From positions 124,001 through 188,000 of the forward strand of contig CAKQWM010000003.1 of the NCBI GenBank assembly GCA_934278995.1: a stretch of DNA of 64,000 nucleotides. The letters run 5' to 3'. This DNA comes from an uncultured Clostridia bacterium. GTDB taxonomy: Bacteria > Bacillota > Clostridia > Christensenellales > Borkfalkiaceae. Positions within the stretch are counted from its first letter, which is position 1. Each line of letters opens with the position of its first letter. The translations under genes and the position numbers were made by a program. The notes below the pieces were generated by a model. It was not told where the DNA came from, ran no database searches, and worked only from the letters and a program-made list of their open reading frames with translations. Positions 25,541-35,764 of the stretch are shown in pieces.

Positions 25541-26759
25541 ATAACTTTGATAAAATTTCTTTAAGGGCAAGTTTACCGTGTTCGTAGGTAAGCCCGCCCT
25601 GAACGTAAGCGTTATACGGAGGACGAATAGGAGCGTCGGCGGAAAGTTCTATAGACGAACCCTGAACGAAACAACCCGCAGCCATTATTACTTTATCTTC
25701 ATACCCCGGCATATTGCTCGGTTCGGTTACGACGTAACTATCTACGGGCGAAACCTTCTGTACGGATTGAATAAAGTCGATAAGTTTTTTCTCGTCGCAA
25801 AACTTGACCGAACGCGTTATGTCGTACGGCATATTATAGGCTTTCGGTACGGTTTCGTAGCCAATTTCTTCCATCGCAGCCCCTATAAGCATGTTGCACT
25901 TCAACGCCTGATTGACAACGTGCGGAGCGATAAACAAACCTTGATAATAATATTGATACCCCGCGGGGTTTGCGCCTATTTCGCCTGCAATCGTCGCGCA
26001 CGTAAGTCTTGCTTCGACGAGGTCGATATACTTTTTCTTGCCCGCTATATATCCGCCGCAAGGAGCGATGCCTCCGCCGATATTTTTGATAAGAGAGCCT
26101 GCAAGAAGATCCGCGCCGACTTCCGTCGCCTCTTTATCCTCTACGAATTCGCCATAGCAGTTATCTACGAATATACACCCAGTAAAGCCAAGGCTTCTCA
26201 CGTGGTCGCACACTTTTTTAATGGCGTAAACCGACAAACTTTCTCTTTCCTCGTATCCGCGCGAACGCTGAATGTAAATCATGTTCGGTTTTAACTCGTT
26301 ATAACGCTTATCTACGTTTTCATAATCGATATTTCCGTCCTTCAAACGCACGCAATCGAATGACACGCCCATTTGTTTAAGGGAAAATTTATCGCCGTAA
26401 ATTACGCCCTGAATCGTGTCGTACGGAAGCCCCGTAACCGACAATACCCTATCCCCTCCGTTCAGCACCGACAAAAGCGCAAGCGCTATTGCGTGTGTTC
26501 CGGAAACTATGCTCGACATTACGCAAGCGCCTTCGGTTTTAAATACGTCGGCATATACTTTTTTTAAAGTATCTCTGCCGTCGTCATCGTAACCGTAGCC
26601 GGTAGTAGGATTGAAATGCCTTAAAGCGATTCGGTTTTTCTGAAAAGCCGACAAAACCTTTTCCTGACAGACAAGAGAGATTTCGTCGAGTTTTTTAAAC
26701 TGAGGCTGTAATTTATTTTCTACGTTTAAGATAAGTTCTTCAATTCGGTTTTTGTCCAT
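25539..26759 (-). CDS. ynbB: Methionine gamma-lyase family PLP enzyme (YnbB-like)
   Basis: A 406-residue fold-type I PLP protein of the Met_gamma_lyase/'aluminium resistance' family. Visible features are the conserved N-terminal HFNPTTGYGYDDDGRD block, SGTHAIALAL in the cofactor site, and the presumed Schiff-base Lys in GSLIKNIGGGIAP. B. subtilis ynbB, near hfq and glnA, is the best-known relative. The exact reaction is not established, and C-S lyase activity is inferred from the fold. Its start overlaps the end of miaA by 20 nt, which makes it the last gene of the miaB-mutS-mutL-miaA-ynbB run. The miaA-ynbB neighbourhood is shared with Bacillus. Confidence 0.88.
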   Translation of the reverse strand: MDKNRIEELILNVENKLQPQFKKLDEISLVCQEKVLSAFQKNRIALRHFNPTTGYGYDDDGRDTLKKVYADVFKTEGACVMSSIVSGTHAIALALLSVLNGGDRVLSVTGLPYDTIQGVIYGDKFSLKQMGVSFDCVRLKDGNIDYENVDKRYNELKPNMIYIQRSRGYEERESLSVYAIKKVCDHVRSLGFTGCIFVDNCYGEFVEDKEATEVGADLLAGSLIKNIGGGIAPCGGYIAGKKKYIDLVEARLTCATIAGEIGANPAGYQYYYQGLFIAPHVVNQALKCNMLIGAAMEEIGYETVPKAYNMPYDITRSVKFCDEKKLIDFIQSVQKVSPVDSYVVTEPSNMPGYEDKVIMAAGCFVQGSSIELSADAPIRPPYNAYVQGGLTYEHGKLALKEILSKL

Positions 26760-27675
26760 TCAAATATTCCTTTATAAAAGAAACAGCGTCAATATAAGGT
26801 GACAAAAAAACAAGATTATCCGTTTTCTTAAACCATGTGATTTGTCTTTTTGCGTATCTTCTCGTATTTCGTTTTACCGTTTCTTTTATTTGTTCTTCGC
26901 TTAATTTTTCATTTAGTCCCGAAACGACTTCTTTATAGCCTATGGCTTGCATCGACTGCATATCCGCGGTAACGCCGCTATCTAATAAACCGTTAACTTC
27001 ATCTATTAGTCCGTCGGCGAACATTTTATCCACTCGTTTTTCTATTCTTTCGTACAAAACTTCTCTTTCGTAATCGTAAGAAAACGCGAAAAACGGAACG
27101 ACGGGTGTCTTTTCGTCGGTTATTTCCGACTTTTTTTTTCCGGTCGTTTCGTATATTTCAAGAGCCCTGACTATCCTCATAACGTCGTTGGGATGAAGAA
27201 TGTCTGCCGTTTCTTTATCGACGCTGCTTAACCTTTCATGCAACGATAAAACGCCTTGCTCCTCGATTATTTTCTCGCATTTGAGCCTGAATTCTTCGTT
27301 TTTCGGGCAATTGCCGTAACTGAAATCGTATAAAAGCGCGTCGATATAATAACCCGTTCCTCCGCAAATAACGGGCGTTTTGCCCCTTTTTATTACGTCG
27401 GAAAGTATTTTTCTCGATAACTCTTTATATTCGGCGACGGAAAATTCTTCGGTCGGAGAAACTACGTCTATCATGTGATGAACGACTTCGCTTCTCTCTT
27501 TTTCGGTCGGCTTCGCGCTACCGATATTCAAGCCCTTATATATTGCTACGGAATCTGCCGATATAATTTCGCCGTCAAAGGCTTTCGCAAGGTCTATGGA
27601 TAGTTTTGTTTTACCGGATCCCGTCGGTCCGCATACGACGAGCGCGGTTTTACCTATACAATTCTTTTGAACCAT
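26740..27675 (-). CDS. miaA: tRNA dimethylallyltransferase MiaA
   Basis: A 311-residue enzyme that adds a dimethylallyl group to A37 of tRNAs reading UNN codons, giving i6A. The P-loop GPTGSGKT is at residues 16-23. DSVAIYKGLNIGSAKPT, the GGTGYYIDALLY block and the C-terminal RRYAKRQITWF are family signatures. It overlaps mutL at its start (22 nt) and ynbB at its end, indicating translational coupling. Together with miaB in the same run it should produce ms2i6A37. Confidence 0.96.
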   Translation of the reverse strand: MVQKNCIGKTALVVCGPTGSGKTKLSIDLAKAFDGEIISADSVAIYKGLNIGSAKPTEKERSEVVHHMIDVVSPTEEFSVAEYKELSRKILSDVIKRGKTPVICGGTGYYIDALLYDFSYGNCPKNEEFRLKCEKIIEEQGVLSLHERLSSVDKETADILHPNDVMRIVRALEIYETTGKKKSEITDEKTPVVPFFAFSYDYEREVLYERIEKRVDKMFADGLIDEVNGLLDSGVTADMQSMQAIGYKEVVSGLNEKLSEEQIKETVKRNTRRYAKRQITWFKKTDNLVFLSPYIDAVSFIKEYLNGQKPN

Positions 27676-29537
27676 TTATCGATTTCCGTTCTCGAAATTT
27701 TTACCGCTATCGGTCTTCCGTGCGGGCATTTCAAGCCCCAGTTTTGTTTTAATCTTTCAATAAGGCTGTTAACCTCTTCGTTCGACAAATTATCTCCCGA
27801 TTTTATGGCGGACTTGCAGGCTTTCTGAGCGATTGCTTCTCTTAAAACCGTAGGGATTTTTTCGTTTTTGAATCGGTCGTCGGTTAAAACGTCTTTAAAA
27901 AAGGCGTTGAGATCCATATCGGAAAGTTCGAGAGGAACAGCGTAAACCATAAAAGCGTTTTCACCGGCCCGCTTAATGTCAAAACCTACGTCGGTAAATA
28001 AATCGATCATTTCGGAAACTAAATAATACTCGCTATCGTTTACGGTTAAAACGAAAGGAACGAGTAAAGATTGAGTTACTACCTTGCGGGTTTTCACGAG
28101 AGCGTAAAAATTATCGAACAATAATCTTTCGTGTGCGGCGTGCTGATCGATAATTATCAGTTCGTCACCGCATTCGTTTATTAAATAAGTTCCGAGCGCC
28201 TGCCCGATATATTTTACCGGTAAATCCGCGTCAATTCTGACCTGAACGGAATTTTTCTTGGTTTCGAGTTTTTCTATATACTCTTTGTTCGCTTTAAATA
28301 TATCGTCCGCCTCGGTATTTTCTCTCGCATCTTCAAAGGCGGATTCGGTCGAAACGTCGCAAAGAGGCGCGCTATAACTCGTTCGTATCGGAGTAAAATC
28401 ATAACTTGAGGAATAATCGCTTTTAAAAACGGGTTTTTCGGCGCAACTTTCGGCGTTTTCCGTAATTTTATCCGTTTTTGAAGGGATTTCCGCTATGGAA
28501 GAAGTTGTTTTATCACGGATAAACGGCGCGCTTACAACAATACCAAGAGCATCCTCGGATCCGTCAAGTACTTTTGAAACAACCGAGTAAACGCTCCCGT
28601 AAATTATCTGATTATTCGCAAATCTGACTTCTGCTTTTCTCGGATGTACGTTTACGTCAACCACGGAAGGATCGACGTTGATTTTAAGAACGTAAAAGGG
28701 ATATTGACGTTTCATCAGATAATTGCCGTAAGCGTTTTGTATCGCCATGGAAATGGTGTTATCGGTAACGTATCTTCCGTTCACGATAATAGTCTGATAG
28801 GTTCTGTTCCCTTTATAATAATTTGCATTACCTAAAAAACCGCTTATATAAAGCCCGTTTTTCTCTGTCGAAATTTCGTAGCAGTTAAATACGGCTTCCT
28901 TTCCGTAAACGCACATAACGGCGTCTTTCAATCCGTCTCCGTACGATTGTTTTACAAGTTCGCCGTCAACGTAATATTTTACGGCAACGTACGGATTTGC
29001 GAGTATAAGTTTATCCATAAGAGAAGAAATTTCCTTTTCCTCTCCTTTATCCGTCTTTAAAAATTTAAGTCTTGCGGGCGTGTTGTAAAACAGCGACGTA
29101 ACCGTAACGGAAGTTCCGTTTACACCCATAGTTTCGAGCGCGTCGCCTATGACGCCGCCTTCGCAAGTTATTTTATACGCTTCCGAATCTGCCGTTTTCG
29201 ATACTATGGCGGCGTTTGAAACGGCTCCTATACTTGCCAGCGCTTCGCCTCGAAAACCCAAAGTTTCTATATAGTCGAGATCGGTAGCCTTTTTTATTTT
29301 ACTCGTAGCGTGCGGAAGAAAGGCTTTTTTAAGGTCTTCTTTATCCATTCCCGCTCCGTCGTCCTGAACGTGAATTTCGCCGATACCTCCGTTTTCGACG
29401 GAAACGACGATATTACGCGCGCCGGAATCGACTGCGTTTTCAAAAAGTTCTTTAACGACCGAAGAAGGTCTTTCGACAACCTCGCCCGCCGATATTCTGT
29501 TAAAAACTTCTTTTGGTAAAAGGTTAATTTTAGCCAT
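27654..29537 (-). CDS. mutL: DNA mismatch repair protein MutL (endonuclease type)
   Basis: A 627-residue GHKL ATPase that links mismatch recognition by MutS to strand incision. N-terminal motifs are ENAVDSGA, DDGAGM and GFRGEAL. The C-terminal domain has DQHAAHERL, ACKSAIKSGD and CPHGRP, the metal-binding endonuclease motifs of MutL in bacteria without MutH. It should therefore nick DNA itself. The start overlaps mutS by 8 nt. The linker between domains (about residues 340-440) is variable and acidic. Confidence 0.97.
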   Translation of the reverse strand: MAKINLLPKEVFNRISAGEVVERPSSVVKELFENAVDSGARNIVVSVENGGIGEIHVQDDGAGMDKEDLKKAFLPHATSKIKKATDLDYIETLGFRGEALASIGAVSNAAIVSKTADSEAYKITCEGGVIGDALETMGVNGTSVTVTSLFYNTPARLKFLKTDKGEEKEISSLMDKLILANPYVAVKYYVDGELVKQSYGDGLKDAVMCVYGKEAVFNCYEISTEKNGLYISGFLGNANYYKGNRTYQTIIVNGRYVTDNTISMAIQNAYGNYLMKRQYPFYVLKINVDPSVVDVNVHPRKAEVRFANNQIIYGSVYSVVSKVLDGSEDALGIVVSAPFIRDKTTSSIAEIPSKTDKITENAESCAEKPVFKSDYSSSYDFTPIRTSYSAPLCDVSTESAFEDARENTEADDIFKANKEYIEKLETKKNSVQVRIDADLPVKYIGQALGTYLINECGDELIIIDQHAAHERLLFDNFYALVKTRKVVTQSLLVPFVLTVNDSEYYLVSEMIDLFTDVGFDIKRAGENAFMVYAVPLELSDMDLNAFFKDVLTDDRFKNEKIPTVLREAIAQKACKSAIKSGDNLSNEEVNSLIERLKQNWGLKCPHGRPIAVKISRTEIDKWFKRIV

Positions 29538-32106
29538 CTACTTTTTCCTTCAGATAAGATAAAATTTCAAACGCTTTAAGGGGCGTTACGTTGTTGATAT
29601 CGAGATCTTTAAGATATTTTTCGACAAACGACGGTTTTAAATCGGTTTCAGAACGTTCATCGACTAAATTTTGCGTTAAATCGTTCTTTTCGAGCATTTT
29701 TAATATCTTTTTAGCCCGTAACGTCACGGACTCGGGAACGCCCGCCAACGACGCAACCTCTACGCCGAAACTTTTATTTGCGCTTCCTTGAGTGATTTTT
29801 CTCAAAAAGATAATTTTACCGTTTATTTCTTTAACGGAAATTTTAAAGTTTTTAACGCCGTCAAGTTTGTTTTCGAGTTCGCTTAATTCGTGGTAATGCG
29901 TCGCAAACAAGGTTTTGGCTTTGATTTCAGACGAAATGTATTCCACTACCGCCCAGGCAATGGATAACCCGTCGTAAGTACTCGTCCCCCTTCCTATTTC
30001 GTCCAGAACGAGCAAACTGTTCTTGGTTGCGTTTCTTATTATATTTGCGACTTCGGTCATTTCGACCATAAACGTCGATTGATCGAATATAAGATTATCG
30101 CTTGCGCCTACCCTCGTAAAAATCTTATCGACAAGGGGTATTTCGGCTGATTTTGCCGGCACGCAACAACCTGCGTGCGCAAGCAAAACTATAAGGGCAA
30201 CCTGTCGCATGTAGGTGCTTTTACCAGCCATGTTAGGACCGGTTATTATCGCCATACGCGTTTCGTCGTTATCCAAAACGGTATCGTTCGGAACAAAATT
30301 TTCTCTGCCCGTCGCCTCTACCACGGCGTGTCTTCCGGCGACGATATTAAGTTTTTTGTCCGCCGGGAGCATTTCCGGTCTTACGTAACCGCGTTTTTTG
30401 GAAACCGTGGCGAAACTTACCAGAACGTCAAGCATGGAAAGACATTTTGCAGTACGCAAAAATAACGAAATTTTGTCTGTTAAAATTTTCTTAAGATTGC
30501 CGAAAATTTCATTTTCGATCTTTATTATATTTTCCGTACTCGATAAAATATCTTCTTCAAACTTTTTAAGTTCTTCGGTTATGTATCTTTCAGCACCGAC
30601 GAGCGTCTGCTTTCTTATATACGTATAAGGCACCATATCGACGAAAGACTTGGTAACTTCTATATAAAAACCGAAAACTTTGTTGTATCCGATTTTTAAA
30701 TTTTTTATACCCGTAGCCTCGCGTTCGCGTTGCTCCATCTGCTTTAAAATGTCCTGTCCGCTGTTTTTGACAGCCCTGTAGTGGTCGAGCCTTTCGTCAA
30801 AACCGTCTTTAATAAAACCGCCGTCTTTCGTATATGGCGGAATATTCGCTTCGACGATCATCGAGTCGATTAGCGAAGAAAGTTCTTCATAGTCCCCGAG
30901 ATTAGACGAAATATCTCTTAATATTTTCGAAGGCATTCCCGAAAGTTGAAATTTTATAACCGGTATCAGGGTAAGAGTATCCGCTATAGCCCTCGCATCG
31001 CGCGGGGTTAATATGTTATTCGATATTCTCCCCGATAATCTTTCTAAGTCCTTGATACTTTTAAGCGAATCGGCGATCGCTTCTCTCGTAAGATTATCCT
31101 TGTAAAGATCCTCCACCCCGTCCAGGCGGTAATTTATCGCATCCGCATCATGCAGCGGCGAGGTTAAAACTTCTTTTAATTTTCTTGCGCCGCCTGCGGT
31201 TTTCGTAAAGTCCACCGCCCACAGAAGGCTTCCGTAAACTTTACCGTCTCTTATAGACTTTAAAACTTCGAGGTTTCTTTGAGCGCTTGCGTCTAAAATC
31301 AAAAAGTTTCCGTCGTCGTAATAAGAAAGATTTTTGATATTACAAAGAGAGTGCATCTGCGTCTCTTTTAGATAGGAAACAAGAGCGCCCGCCGCCGATA
31401 TGGCGCAGTTTTTATCCGAAGGTATAAAGCCGTCCAAAGTAGCGACCGAAAATTGTTCAAGCAAGCATTTTTTTGAATTTGAAAACAAAAAACATTGTTC
31501 TTTGTAGGGCGAAAATTTTACAACGGAGGATTTAACTCCGTCGGCAAGATTTTTATAATATTCGTAGCCCGCGTCGTTACAAATAATTTCGGAGGCGTTG
31601 ACGCGATATAAGGCGTCTAAAAGTTTATCTACAGAAGAAAGTTGCTGACAAAAAAACTCCCCCGTAGTGATATCCGCCCAGGAAAGGGCGCAATTATCGC
31701 CGATATATACGCAACAGATAAAATTATTACTTTTTTCGTCAACGAGGTTATCTTCGATTACGGTTCCTCCCGTAACTACTCTGACAACGTCCCTTTCCAC
31801 AAGCCCTTTCTGAGCGCCCGGCTCGGTAAGTTGCTCGCATATAGCGACTTTTTTGCCCATTGAAACAAGTTTGGCAATATACGTATCCGCCGCGTGAAAA
31901 GGAATACCGCACATCGGCGCGCGGTCTTTCAGTCCGCAATCTCTTCCCGTAAGCGTCAGATCAAGAAGTTCGGACGCTTCTATCGCATCGTCGAAAAACA
32001 TCTCGTAAAAATCGCCGAGTCTGTAAAAGACTATACAATCTTCGTATTTTTCTTTTACGGAAAGGTAGTGCGTCATCATTGACGACATTTTATTTTCTTT
32101 CGCCAT
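29530..32106 (-). CDS. mutS: DNA mismatch repair protein MutS
   Basis: An 858-residue mismatch sensor. The mismatch-reading Phe-x-Glu is in GDFYEMFFDDA. The clamp and lever domains follow, then an ABC-type ATPase with GPNMAGKSTYMRQ, the STFMVEMTE block and LDEIGRGTSTYDG. A GYNKVFGFYIEVTK block supports MutS1 rather than MutS2. The open frame extends to 32130, but AAGGTG sits 7 nt before the ATG at 32104-32106 (MAKENKMSSMM), which is preferred. It lies about 45 nt after miaB and overlaps mutL. Confidence 0.97.
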   Translation of the reverse strand: MAKENKMSSMMTHYLSVKEKYEDCIVFYRLGDFYEMFFDDAIEASELLDLTLTGRDCGLKDRAPMCGIPFHAADTYIAKLVSMGKKVAICEQLTEPGAQKGLVERDVVRVVTGGTVIEDNLVDEKSNNFICCVYIGDNCALSWADITTGEFFCQQLSSVDKLLDALYRVNASEIICNDAGYEYYKNLADGVKSSVVKFSPYKEQCFLFSNSKKCLLEQFSVATLDGFIPSDKNCAISAAGALVSYLKETQMHSLCNIKNLSYYDDGNFLILDASAQRNLEVLKSIRDGKVYGSLLWAVDFTKTAGGARKLKEVLTSPLHDADAINYRLDGVEDLYKDNLTREAIADSLKSIKDLERLSGRISNNILTPRDARAIADTLTLIPVIKFQLSGMPSKILRDISSNLGDYEELSSLIDSMIVEANIPPYTKDGGFIKDGFDERLDHYRAVKNSGQDILKQMEQREREATGIKNLKIGYNKVFGFYIEVTKSFVDMVPYTYIRKQTLVGAERYITEELKKFEEDILSSTENIIKIENEIFGNLKKILTDKISLFLRTAKCLSMLDVLVSFATVSKKRGYVRPEMLPADKKLNIVAGRHAVVEATGRENFVPNDTVLDNDETRMAIITGPNMAGKSTYMRQVALIVLLAHAGCCVPAKSAEIPLVDKIFTRVGASDNLIFDQSTFMVEMTEVANIIRNATKNSLLVLDEIGRGTSTYDGLSIAWAVVEYISSEIKAKTLFATHYHELSELENKLDGVKNFKISVKEINGKIIFLRKITQGSANKSFGVEVASLAGVPESVTLRAKKILKMLEKNDLTQNLVDERSETDLKPSFVEKYLKDLDINNVTPLKAFEILSYLKEKVDG

Positions 32107-32151
32107 AGTTTTCACCTTGAAAAGTTGCAAGTTTTTTCCTTTTTTTACGCG

Positions 32152-33477
32152 TTAAAGTACGACCGAGAGCAAATCGCCGTAAAGAGATATTCCGTTGGCG
32201 TCGGTTACACTCAGGTCGCAAAATTCTCCGACGACGTTACGGTCGGATTTAAAATAACCCATTCTGCCGTATTCGTCGCGCCCCATATACAGCCCTTTTT
32301 TCTTGTCGAAATCTTCGCAAAGTACGGTTATCGTTTTTCCCACGTATTTAGCCGAATAACTTCTCGTCTGCTCGTTACAAAGATCCACAAGTCGCATAAT
32401 ACGATCTTTTTTTATTTCTTCGGGGATCTGTCCTTCCATTTTGTCGGCGACGGTACCTTTTCTTCTCGAATACACAAAAGTAAACGCCGATGAAAATTCC
32501 GCTTCTTTGACGAGTTTTAAAGTATCCGCAAAATCCTCTTCCGTTTCCGTCGGAAATCCAACCATTATATCGGTCGTAATTGCGCAATCGGGCATATATT
32601 TACGGATAAGTTTAACTTTTTCCAGGTAATCTTCCGCAGTGTATTTTCTGTTCATCAGTTTCAGAATACGATTGCTTCCCGCCTGAACGGGTAAATGTAT
32701 CGAATGGCAGCAATGCGGATTTTGCGAAACCGCTTTAACCAAATCCTCATTGAAATCTTTTGGGTGGTTTGTCATAAAACGAAGTCTGAAATTCCCTCTT
32801 ACTTCCTTCAACTTGTCGATTAACGTCGCAAAAGAAACGCCGCCCGATAAATCTTTTCCGTAAGAGTTTACGTTTTGACCGAGCAAAGTAACTTCTTTAT
32901 ATCCGAGCAAAACGAGTTTTTGAACTTCTGAAAAAACGGCGTCTTCGGAGCGACTTTTTTCCCTTCCCCGTACGTAAGGCACGATGCAATAGGTGCAAAA
33001 ATTGTTACAACCCTGCATTATGTTTACCCATGCGTTCGGAAAACTCGTTCTGAAAGGCGTCGTTCCTTCGTAAATCTTTCCGTTGTCGTCTATGACCTTC
33101 AGAACCTTCTTTTTGGTTGCCGTTCTTTCATCGAGGTAATCGCCGAACAGTTCGAGATTATGAGTTCCGAAAACTATATCGACGAAAGGATAACTTTCTT
33201 TTATCTTTTCCATAACGCCGGGTTGCTGAGTCATACAGCCGCCGATGGCTATTATAAGCGAAGGATTTTGCTTTTTCAGATATTTGAGCGCGCCGAGGTT
33301 TCCCAAGGCGTGTTGTTCGGCGTTTTCTCTTATACAGCAGGTGTTAAAAACTATAACGTCCGCTTGTTTTTCGTCATCGGTCGGAAAATATCCTTTAGCG
33401 GATAAAATGCCCGCAAGTTTTTCCGATTCGTGCAGGTTCATCTGGCATCCGTATGTAATTACTTTATAAAATTTCAT
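32152..33477 (-). CDS. miaB: tRNA-2-methylthio-N6-dimethylallyladenosine synthase MiaB
   Basis: A 441-residue radical-SAM methylthiotransferase converting i6A37 to ms2i6A37. The N-terminal UPF0004 domain carries three cluster Cys residues in YGCQMN, FNTCCIREN and GGCMTQ. The radical-SAM cluster is CNNFCTYC, and a C-terminal TRAM domain follows. The open frame extends 9 codons upstream, but the predicted promoter -10 (33487-33492) would lie inside that extension. The ATG at 33475-33477 (MKFYKVITYGCQ) is therefore the start, with a transcript leader of only a few nucleotides. Confidence 0.96.
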   Translation of the reverse strand: MKFYKVITYGCQMNLHESEKLAGILSAKGYFPTDDEKQADVIVFNTCCIRENAEQHALGNLGALKYLKKQNPSLIIAIGGCMTQQPGVMEKIKESYPFVDIVFGTHNLELFGDYLDERTATKKKVLKVIDDNGKIYEGTTPFRTSFPNAWVNIMQGCNNFCTYCIVPYVRGREKSRSEDAVFSEVQKLVLLGYKEVTLLGQNVNSYGKDLSGGVSFATLIDKLKEVRGNFRLRFMTNHPKDFNEDLVKAVSQNPHCCHSIHLPVQAGSNRILKLMNRKYTAEDYLEKVKLIRKYMPDCAITTDIMVGFPTETEEDFADTLKLVKEAEFSSAFTFVYSRRKGTVADKMEGQIPEEIKKDRIMRLVDLCNEQTRSYSAKYVGKTITVLCEDFDKKKGLYMGRDEYGRMGYFKSDRNVVGEFCDLSVTDANGISLYGDLLSVVL

Positions 33478-33486
33478 AGCAAGTTT

Positions 33487-33515
33487 ATTATATAATAAAA
33501 CCATTTTTTTAGCAA
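33487..33515 (-). promoter_or_regulatory. Promoter of miaB-mutSL-miaA run, near-leaderless
   Basis: TTGCTA (33510-33515), a 17-nt spacer and TATAAT (33487-33492) lie on the minus strand. Only 9 nt separate the -10 from the miaB ATG, so the mRNA would have almost no leader and no Shine-Dalgarno. Confidence 0.55.
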
Positions 33516-33568
33516 GCGTAATTAAACCTAATAATTATTTTTAAAGAGTATGCAGATAATAAAGGTAT

Positions 33569-35764
33569 ATGAAGAAACTGTTCAAAATCGCTATCGTTTT
33601 TGTAATTACCGTTATTTTTCTTTCCGCGCTTAGTTTGGCGATTGTTTTTTTAACGCCGTCAAAAATCATGCTCGATCCGGACAAACTCGAAGAAACGACA
33701 AAGCGCGTCGATTTTTACGACGAAAACGACGATCTTATATCCGTTACCGACGGAAAAAATTATAAAAACGCGAACTCAGAATACTCCGCGCTAATAAAAA
33801 ACGCTTTTATCGCAACGGAGGACAAAAATTTTTATAAGCATAACGGTCTGGATTTCAAACGGATGATTAAGGCGTTTTTAGTAAACCTTAAAAACCTTTC
33901 ATATAAACAAGGCGCGTCCACGATAACACAGCAACTTGTAAAAAACACGCATCTGACAAGTCAAAAAACGCTTGCGAGAAAAATCGAGGAAATAAAACTA
34001 TCGGTCGCTCTTGAAAAAAGTTACCCGAAAGACAAAATTATAACGATGTATCTCAACACGATTTACTTCGGCGAAAATACTTTCGGGCTATATAACGCCG
34101 GCATGCATTATTTCAATCTGCCGCCGGAAAAACTTTCTCTCGCGCAAATAGCAACGCTTGCGGGAATAATCTCCGCGCCCTCAAAGTTAAACCCGAACAA
34201 AAACAAGCCTTTATGTCTTAAGAAAAGAAACAACGTAATCGAGACGATGCACAGGCTCGGTTATATAGACGAAAATCAAAAAAATACCGCTATAAACGAA
34301 GAACTTATAGTTTATAAAGGACAGACAAAGCCGTACGAGTCTTACGTCAAGGCATGCTTGGACGAAATAGAAACCAAATACGGCGCATCGCCATATTCCT
34401 TAAAGGATTGCAAAATTTTAACGTATTATAATTCCGCATTACAAAAAGAATTATCCGATTATAAAAACAGCAGTGATTATCAGGCAATAGTTTTGGACAA
34501 CAAAAACGCAGGCGTTAAAGCCTACTTTTCGACCGCAGGAGAATTATCGAGGGATATCGCTTCGCTCGGAAAACCATTATACGTTTACGCGCCGGCGATT
34601 GAAGAAAATTATCTGACGAAATACACGAAAATTACCGACGAGCCTTGTGATTTCGACGGTTATAAACCGAAAAATTACGGCGATAAATATTACGGCGACG
34701 TAAGCGTTGCGGATGCGATTAAAAAAAGCCTTAACGTCCCCGCGGTAAAGATACTCGATTGCATCGGTATCGATAAGGCAAAATATTACGCGGAAAAACT
34801 CGGATTATCTGTACGAAATAACGGGCTTTCTTTGGCGCTCGGAAACCTCGGCAACGGAGAAAAATTAAAAAACGTGGCAGCGGCATATTCAACTTTTGCA
34901 AACTTCGGAGAATATCAAAAACCGCATTTTGTGCGGAAAATTATATTTAACGGTAAAGTTTTTCAATCCGATAAAAACAAAAAGATAAAAGTTTTTTCGC
35001 CTTCTACGGCGAGCGTTATAAACGATATATTGCAAGAAACAGTCAAAAGCGGAACGGCAAAAAAACTTTCTTATCTCGATTTTAACGTCTGCGCGAAAAC
35101 CGGTACCAACGGTATAAACGAAAACAATTACGATTGTTACTCGGTTGCTTATACGACCGAAAACACCGTTGCCGTATGGCTCGGCAATAAGGATAATTCT
35201 CCCGTAAAAAACGAGACGGGTTCAAAAACGACGACGACGCTTGCGGGGAAATATCTCGAGTTTTTATATAAAAATCATCAGCCCGATAATTTTAAAAATT
35301 ACGGTCTTAAAAAAGTTTTTATCGATAAAATATCATACGAAAAGGACGGCAAAATTTTACTTGCCGACGAAAACACGCCCGAAAAATACCTCTTGGAATT
35401 TACGCTTTCGGATAAGGCTGCGCCGAATACGAAAAGCGAAAGATTTACTTCTTTTAAAGACTTATCCGTTTCGGTAAATTTAAACAAAAACGTCGTATCA
35501 TTCGAATATGATATTCCCGAATACGCATCGGTTGAAATTATACGGTCGAGCGAAGGCAAAGATACTTTAATTTACAGCGGGCGCGATAATTTTGAAGACA
35601 CGCTTATGCGCGACGGATTATACGACTACTTCGTCGTATATACGATCAAAGGTAAATCCCAAATAAAAAGCGATAAAATAAAACTTAAAAGCGTCTTTTT
35701 CGATAATAAAAAAGCCGTCGGAGAAAACTCCGACGACAGACCTGAAGACTGGTGGGAAAATTAA
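33569..35764 (+). CDS. Class A penicillin-binding protein (PBP1-type)
   Basis: A 731-residue bifunctional peptidoglycan synthase anchored by one N-terminal membrane segment. The GT51 glycosyltransferase has ATEDKNFYKHNG (catalytic Glu), QGASTITQQLVKN and RKIEEIKLSVALEK. The transpeptidase has Ser332-x-x-Lys335 (SLGK), Ser387-x-Asn389 (SLN) and Lys510-Thr-Gly-Thr, so all three penicillin-binding motifs are present. The residue before the active Ser is Ala rather than the usual Gly. An extra beta-rich C-terminal region of about 150 residues follows. Its stop codon overlaps the stop of the convergent DMT gene within TTAA. Confidence 0.94.
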   Translation: MKKLFKIAIVFVITVIFLSALSLAIVFLTPSKIMLDPDKLEETTKRVDFYDENDDLISVTDGKNYKNANSEYSALIKNAFIATEDKNFYKHNGLDFKRMIKAFLVNLKNLSYKQGASTITQQLVKNTHLTSQKTLARKIEEIKLSVALEKSYPKDKIITMYLNTIYFGENTFGLYNAGMHYFNLPPEKLSLAQIATLAGIISAPSKLNPNKNKPLCLKKRNNVIETMHRLGYIDENQKNTAINEELIVYKGQTKPYESYVKACLDEIETKYGASPYSLKDCKILTYYNSALQKELSDYKNSSDYQAIVLDNKNAGVKAYFSTAGELSRDIASLGKPLYVYAPAIEENYLTKYTKITDEPCDFDGYKPKNYGDKYYGDVSVADAIKKSLNVPAVKILDCIGIDKAKYYAEKLGLSVRNNGLSLALGNLGNGEKLKNVAAAYSTFANFGEYQKPHFVRKIIFNGKVFQSDKNKKIKVFSPSTASVINDILQETVKSGTAKKLSYLDFNVCAKTGTNGINENNYDCYSVAYTTENTVAVWLGNKDNSPVKNETGSKTTTTLAGKYLEFLYKNHQPDNFKNYGLKKVFIDKISYEKDGKILLADENTPEKYLLEFTLSDKAAPNTKSERFTSFKDLSVSVNLNKNVVSFEYDIPEYASVEIIRSSEGKDTLIYSGRDNFEDTLMRDGLYDYFVVYTIKGKSQIKSDKIKLKSVFFDNKKAVGENSDDRPEDWWEN

